A DNA stretch of 7,472 nucleotides, from the NCBI GenBank assembly GCA_900552545.1, contig USAL01000091.1, positions 1 through 7,472 on the forward strand, given 5' to 3'. The translations under genes were made by a program, and so were the position numbers. Source of the DNA: an uncultured Sutterella sp. (GTDB lineage Bacteria; Pseudomonadota; Gammaproteobacteria; Burkholderiales; Burkholderiaceae_F). The stretch's first letter is position 1. Each line of letters opens with the position of its first letter. Below are positions 4,562 to 7,472 of this stretch, one piece after another. Below the pieces are notes generated by a model. It saw nothing but the letters and a program-made list of their open reading frames with translations. It ran no database searches and was not told where the DNA came from.

Positions 4562-7472
4562 ATGTCCAACAACGATCTTTTGAAGAGCCTGCAAACCGCC
4601 TTCGTCGACCAGCGCATTGAGTCCGACGAGGCGCTGCGCGCTCGTCTCGTCGTCAACGAGGAATCCGAGGGGCGCTCGGTTTTAAACGAGATCGAGGCTA
4701 GTCTTCAGACGTGCGAGGAATTTGCGATCAGCGTTGCGTTCGTGACTCTGTCAGGCCTCACGCCCCTTCTGATGACGCTCTCGGAACTCATGCAGCCGCG
4801 GCCCGACGGCAAGCGCGTGCGCGGGCGCATTCTCACGACGGACTACCTCACGTTCACGGAGCCGGCGGCCTTGAAGCGCCTCGCAGACTTTCCCAACATC
4901 GAGGTGCGCATGTTCTGCACGAACGACCTCGATCAGTCCGCGGCGGGCTTTCACACCAAGGGCTACATCTTTCGCAGCGGCACGCAGTTTCGCTTCATCG
5001 TCGGCAGCTCCAACCTCACGGCCGCGGCCTTAAAGAGCAACCACGAGTGGAACGTCAAGCTCGTAGCCAACGACAAGGGTGAAATCACCCGGCGCGTGCT
5101 CGAGGAATTCGAGGCGCTCTGGAATCACCGCTGCACCCATCCGGTCGACAAGATCATCGACGACTACAGCGAGCGCTACTTCAAGCAGCAGGCCGTGCGC
5201 GCCAAGATCGCGGCCGCCGCCGTGGGTGAAGAGTTCGCCGCAGGTCTGCTCAGACCCAACCTGATGCAGACGCAGCTCATCACCAAAATCACCGACTTCA
5301 TGAAGTTGGGCGAGGAGGCCGAGGCCGACCGCAACGGGCAGTGCGCCCGCCGGGCGCTTCTCATCTCGGCCACCGGCACGGGCAAGACCTTTGCCTCGGC
5401 CTTTGCCGTGCGCTCGCTCGGGCCCCGACGCGTTCTCTTTCTCGTGCACCGCGAGCAGATCGCGCGCAAGTCGCAGAAAAGCTATCGCGCCGTCTTGGGC
5501 GAGAGCTACAAGTACGGCTTTTTCATCGCCCAGGACCACTCGGCGCTTGAGATCATGGAGGGAAACTGCGCGGTCTTTTCCACAATGCAGTCGATGGTAA
5601 ACGCCCTGGACGAGGGGCACTTTGCCAAGGACGCCTTTGACGTCATCGTGATCGACGAAGTGCACCGCGCGGGTGCGGCAAGCTACAAGAAGATCATGGC
5701 GTACTTCGAGCCCCGCCTGTGGCTTGGAATGACGGCAACGCCCGATCGCCCCGACACCGAAAACATCTACGCGCTCTTTGACCATCAGATTCTTCTGGAC
5801 CTGCGGCTGCAGCAGGCGCTCGAGCAGAACCTCCTGTGCCCCTTTCACTATTTCGGCATTTCGGAATTCGTGGCGGGCGACGTGCGCTACGACGATCCGG
5901 CCGACTTTGCGCGGCTCACAAGCGAGCAGCGCGTCAGGCACATTCTTGAAAACACCCGGCGCTACGGCTTCAGCGGCCCGCGCGTCAAGGGGCTCATCTT
6001 CTGCGGCACGAACAAGGAGGCCGATGAGCTTTCAGAAAAATTCAACGCCCAGGGCCTTCACACTCTGGCGCTTTCGGGCGCCGACAGCCAGCAGCAGCGC
6101 GAGAGGGCCATCGGCCGATTGACGACGAACGCCCAGAGCTTTCAGGGCGAGACGCCCCTTGACTACATCCTCACCGTCGACATCTTCAACGAAGGCGTCG
6201 ACATTCCCGAAGTCAATCAGGTCGTGCTGCTGCGCCAGACGCAAAGCCCGATCGTCTTCGTGCAGCAGTTGGGGCGCGGTCTGCGCAAGTCCCCCGACAA
6301 AGACTTCGTCGTGGTGCTTGACTTCATCGGCAACTACGACAACAACTACATGATTCCGGTGGCGCTCTCGGGCGATCGCTCCTACCAAAAGGACGGCATG
6401 CGCAAGGTGATCGTCGCCGGCATCATTCCGGGCGACTCGACGGTGCACTTTGACGCCGTCGCCCGCGAGCGGATCTTTCAGGCGATCGACCGTGCGCACA
6501 CCGATTCCTGGGAGCTTTTGAGAAACGCCTACCGGCTTTTAAAGTACCAGCTCGGGCGCGTGCCGTCGCTGCGCGACTTCGACGAGCACGGCTCGATTGA
6601 TGCCGTGAAGTTCTTCAGCAAGGCCGACTCCTATGTCGAATTCCTCTACAAGGTGGAAAAGGAAAGAAAGGACAACGGCAAGGACGTCCCCAACCCCGAC
6701 CGTCCCAACGTGAGCGCGCTCGGGCGCGAGATGCTGCGTTATTTAAGCTTGAGAATCGGCGCAGGACTGCGCCCGTCGGAGGCGCTCGTCATCGAGGAGA
6801 TCCTCAAGGACTCCCGCACGGGCCTGAAGGCAAAGCTCATCGAGGCGCTTGAGTCCAAGACCTTCGGCCTTTCTGCGACGCCCGAGCACCTTGAGAACTG
6901 CTTCAAGGTCCTCACCAACAACTTTGCGCGCAATCAGTCCGAGCGCAAAAAGTTCGAGCACGCCGTCTTCATTGAAAAGGACGACGAAGGCGACTGGCGC
7001 GCGGCAGCCGCCTTCGTCGCGGCGCTTGAGGCCCACGACGACTTCCGGCATCACCTCGCGGATCTCGTTGCCTTCGTCAAGGACCGCTACCTCAAGCGCT
7101 ACAGCGCGCGCTACCGCGACACCGCCTTCAAGCTCTACGAGCGCTACACGTACGACGACGTCTGCCGGCTTCTCAACTGGAAGAGCATCATGCCCGCCTC
7201 CTTCTTCGGCGGCTACCGCTACGATTCGGACACGAGAACGCTGCCGGTCTTCATCAACTACGACAAGGCCGAGGGCGACATCAACTATCACGATCACTTT
7301 GAGTCGCCGCGCGAAATCATTGCGCTTTCAAAGACCAACCGCTCGACGAAGTCAAGCGACGCCGACCACATCTACAAGCGCACGGAGCGCGACCGCGACA
7401 ACCGCATCTATCTTTTCGTGCGCAAGAACAAAAACGACAACGAGGCGAAGTCCTTTTATTTCCTAGGCGAAG
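4562..7472 (+). CDS. PLD nuclease-SF2 helicase-DUF3427 protein (3' end outside window)
   Basis: The frame stays open for 970 codons to the window edge. Residues about 40-185 form a phospholipase-D-like nuclease domain with HTK at 131-133, GSSNLT at 148-153 and a Glu at 162. The superfamily 2 helicase core (about 235-630) shows Walker A ATGTGKT at 270-276, the DEAH-box variant DEVH at 365-368, TATP at 391-394 and motif VI QQLGRGLRK at 568-576. From about 650 the sequence matches DUF3427, and the last visible residues, LFVRKNKN...FYFLGE, are typical of its end, so only a short tail is missing. The protein should be a cytoplasmic ATP-dependent nucleic-acid translocase coupled to a nuclease. Relatives are often discussed in connection with mobile DNA and phage defence, but the role is unproven. 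The start at 4562 agrees with the family N-terminus (MSNNDLLKSLQTAFVDQRIE), although no Shine-Dalgarno is visible. Codon use resembles its neighbours, giving no sign of recent transfer. Confidence 0.92.
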   Translation, partial: MSNNDLLKSLQTAFVDQRIESDEALRARLVVNEESEGRSVLNEIEASLQTCEEFAISVAFVTLSGLTPLLMTLSELMQPRPDGKRVRGRILTTDYLTFTEPAALKRLADFPNIEVRMFCTNDLDQSAAGFHTKGYIFRSGTQFRFIVGSSNLTAAALKSNHEWNVKLVANDKGEITRRVLEEFEALWNHRCTHPVDKIIDDYSERYFKQQAVRAKIAAAAVGEEFAAGLLRPNLMQTQLITKITDFMKLGEEAEADRNGQCARRALLISATGTGKTFASAFAVRSLGPRRVLFLVHREQIARKSQKSYRAVLGESYKYGFFIAQDHSALEIMEGNCAVFSTMQSMVNALDEGHFAKDAFDVIVIDEVHRAGAASYKKIMAYFEPRLWLGMTATPDRPDTENIYALFDHQILLDLRLQQALEQNLLCPFHYFGISEFVAGDVRYDDPADFARLTSEQRVRHILENTRRYGFSGPRVKGLIFCGTNKEADELSEKFNAQGLHTLALSGADSQQQRERAIGRLTTNAQSFQGETPLDYILTVDIFNEGVDIPEVNQVVLLRQTQSPIVFVQQLGRGLRKSPDKDFVVVLDFIGNYDNNYMIPVALSGDRSYQKDGMRKVIVAGIIPGDSTVHFDAVARERIFQAIDRAHTDSWELLRNAYRLLKYQLGRVPSLRDFDEHGSIDAVKFFSKADSYVEFLYKVEKERKDNGKDVPNPDRPNVSALGREMLRYLSLRIGAGLRPSEALVIEEILKDSRTGLKAKLIEALESKTFGLSATPEHLENCFKVLTNNFARNQSERKKFEHAVFIEKDDEGDWRAAAAFVAALEAHDDFRHHLADLVAFVKDRYLKRYSARYRDTAFKLYERYTYDDVCRLLNWKSIMPASFFGGYRYDSDTRTLPVFINYDKAEGDINYHDHFESPREIIALSKTNRSTKSSDADHIYKRTERDRDNRIYLFVRKNKNDNEAKSFYFLGE

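Noticed and set aside
4191..4583. Open frames spanning the gap between the LysR and helicase genes
   Set aside because: They overlap the LysR 3' end in another frame, lack ribosome binding sites and give low-complexity Arg/Ser/Ala-rich products.
5030..5941. 303-codon open frame on the minus strand inside the helicase gene
   Set aside because: It overlaps the conserved helicase motifs on the other strand, has no recognisable content and is explained by the codon bias of the true frame.

Overview
This window looks like chromosomal DNA of a GC-rich, anaerobically respiring proteobacterium. The inference rests on strongly G/C-ending codons (CTC, GCC, CGC, AAG) and on an exported multiheme flavocytochrome c next to a divergent LysR regulator. 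That gene pair is typical of gut Burkholderiales such as the Sutterellaceae and of Shewanella-like anaerobes. The taxon is inferred from gene content and style, not demonstrated. No rRNA, tRNA, CRISPR array, transposase or integrase is visible.

Layout. (1) Positions 1-966 (+) hold the C-terminal three quarters of a fold-type III PLP-dependent amino-acid decarboxylase cut by the window edge. The first 80 bases carry unusually perfect inverted repeats inside the coding sequence. (2) Positions 967-1287 lie between convergent genes. They contain a strong minus-strand intrinsic terminator, a candidate 45-codon small ORF behind a perfect AGGAGG, and two further inverted repeats. (3) Positions 1288-3120 (-) encode a periplasmic tetraheme flavocytochrome c of the fumarate reductase (FccA) family. 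(4) Positions 3121-3399 are a divergent regulatory region with a nested, nearly concentric dyad containing a T-N11-A LysR-type box. (5) Positions 3400-4323 (+) encode a LysR-type regulator. (6) Positions 4324-4561 are a leader region with a long hairpin, an alternative mutually exclusive hairpin, and a perfect 12-bp tandem duplication ending exactly at the next start codon. (7) From 4562 to the window end (+) runs a large PLD-nuclease / superfamily 2 helicase / DUF3427 protein that lacks its stop codon here.

How the genes fit together. The flavocytochrome and the LysR regulator form a plausible stand-alone respiratory module: a sensed compound would activate an exported reductase that uses that compound as electron acceptor. 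The reductase keeps the general fumarate-reductase catalytic machinery (Arg439, Glu415, Arg418, His543, Arg583). However, Asn replaces the substrate-binding His, and Val replaces the usual FAD-ribose Glu, so its acceptor may not be fumarate. The helicase-nuclease is probably a separate transcription unit with a DNA-processing or defence-type role. The decarboxylase shows no obvious functional link to either.
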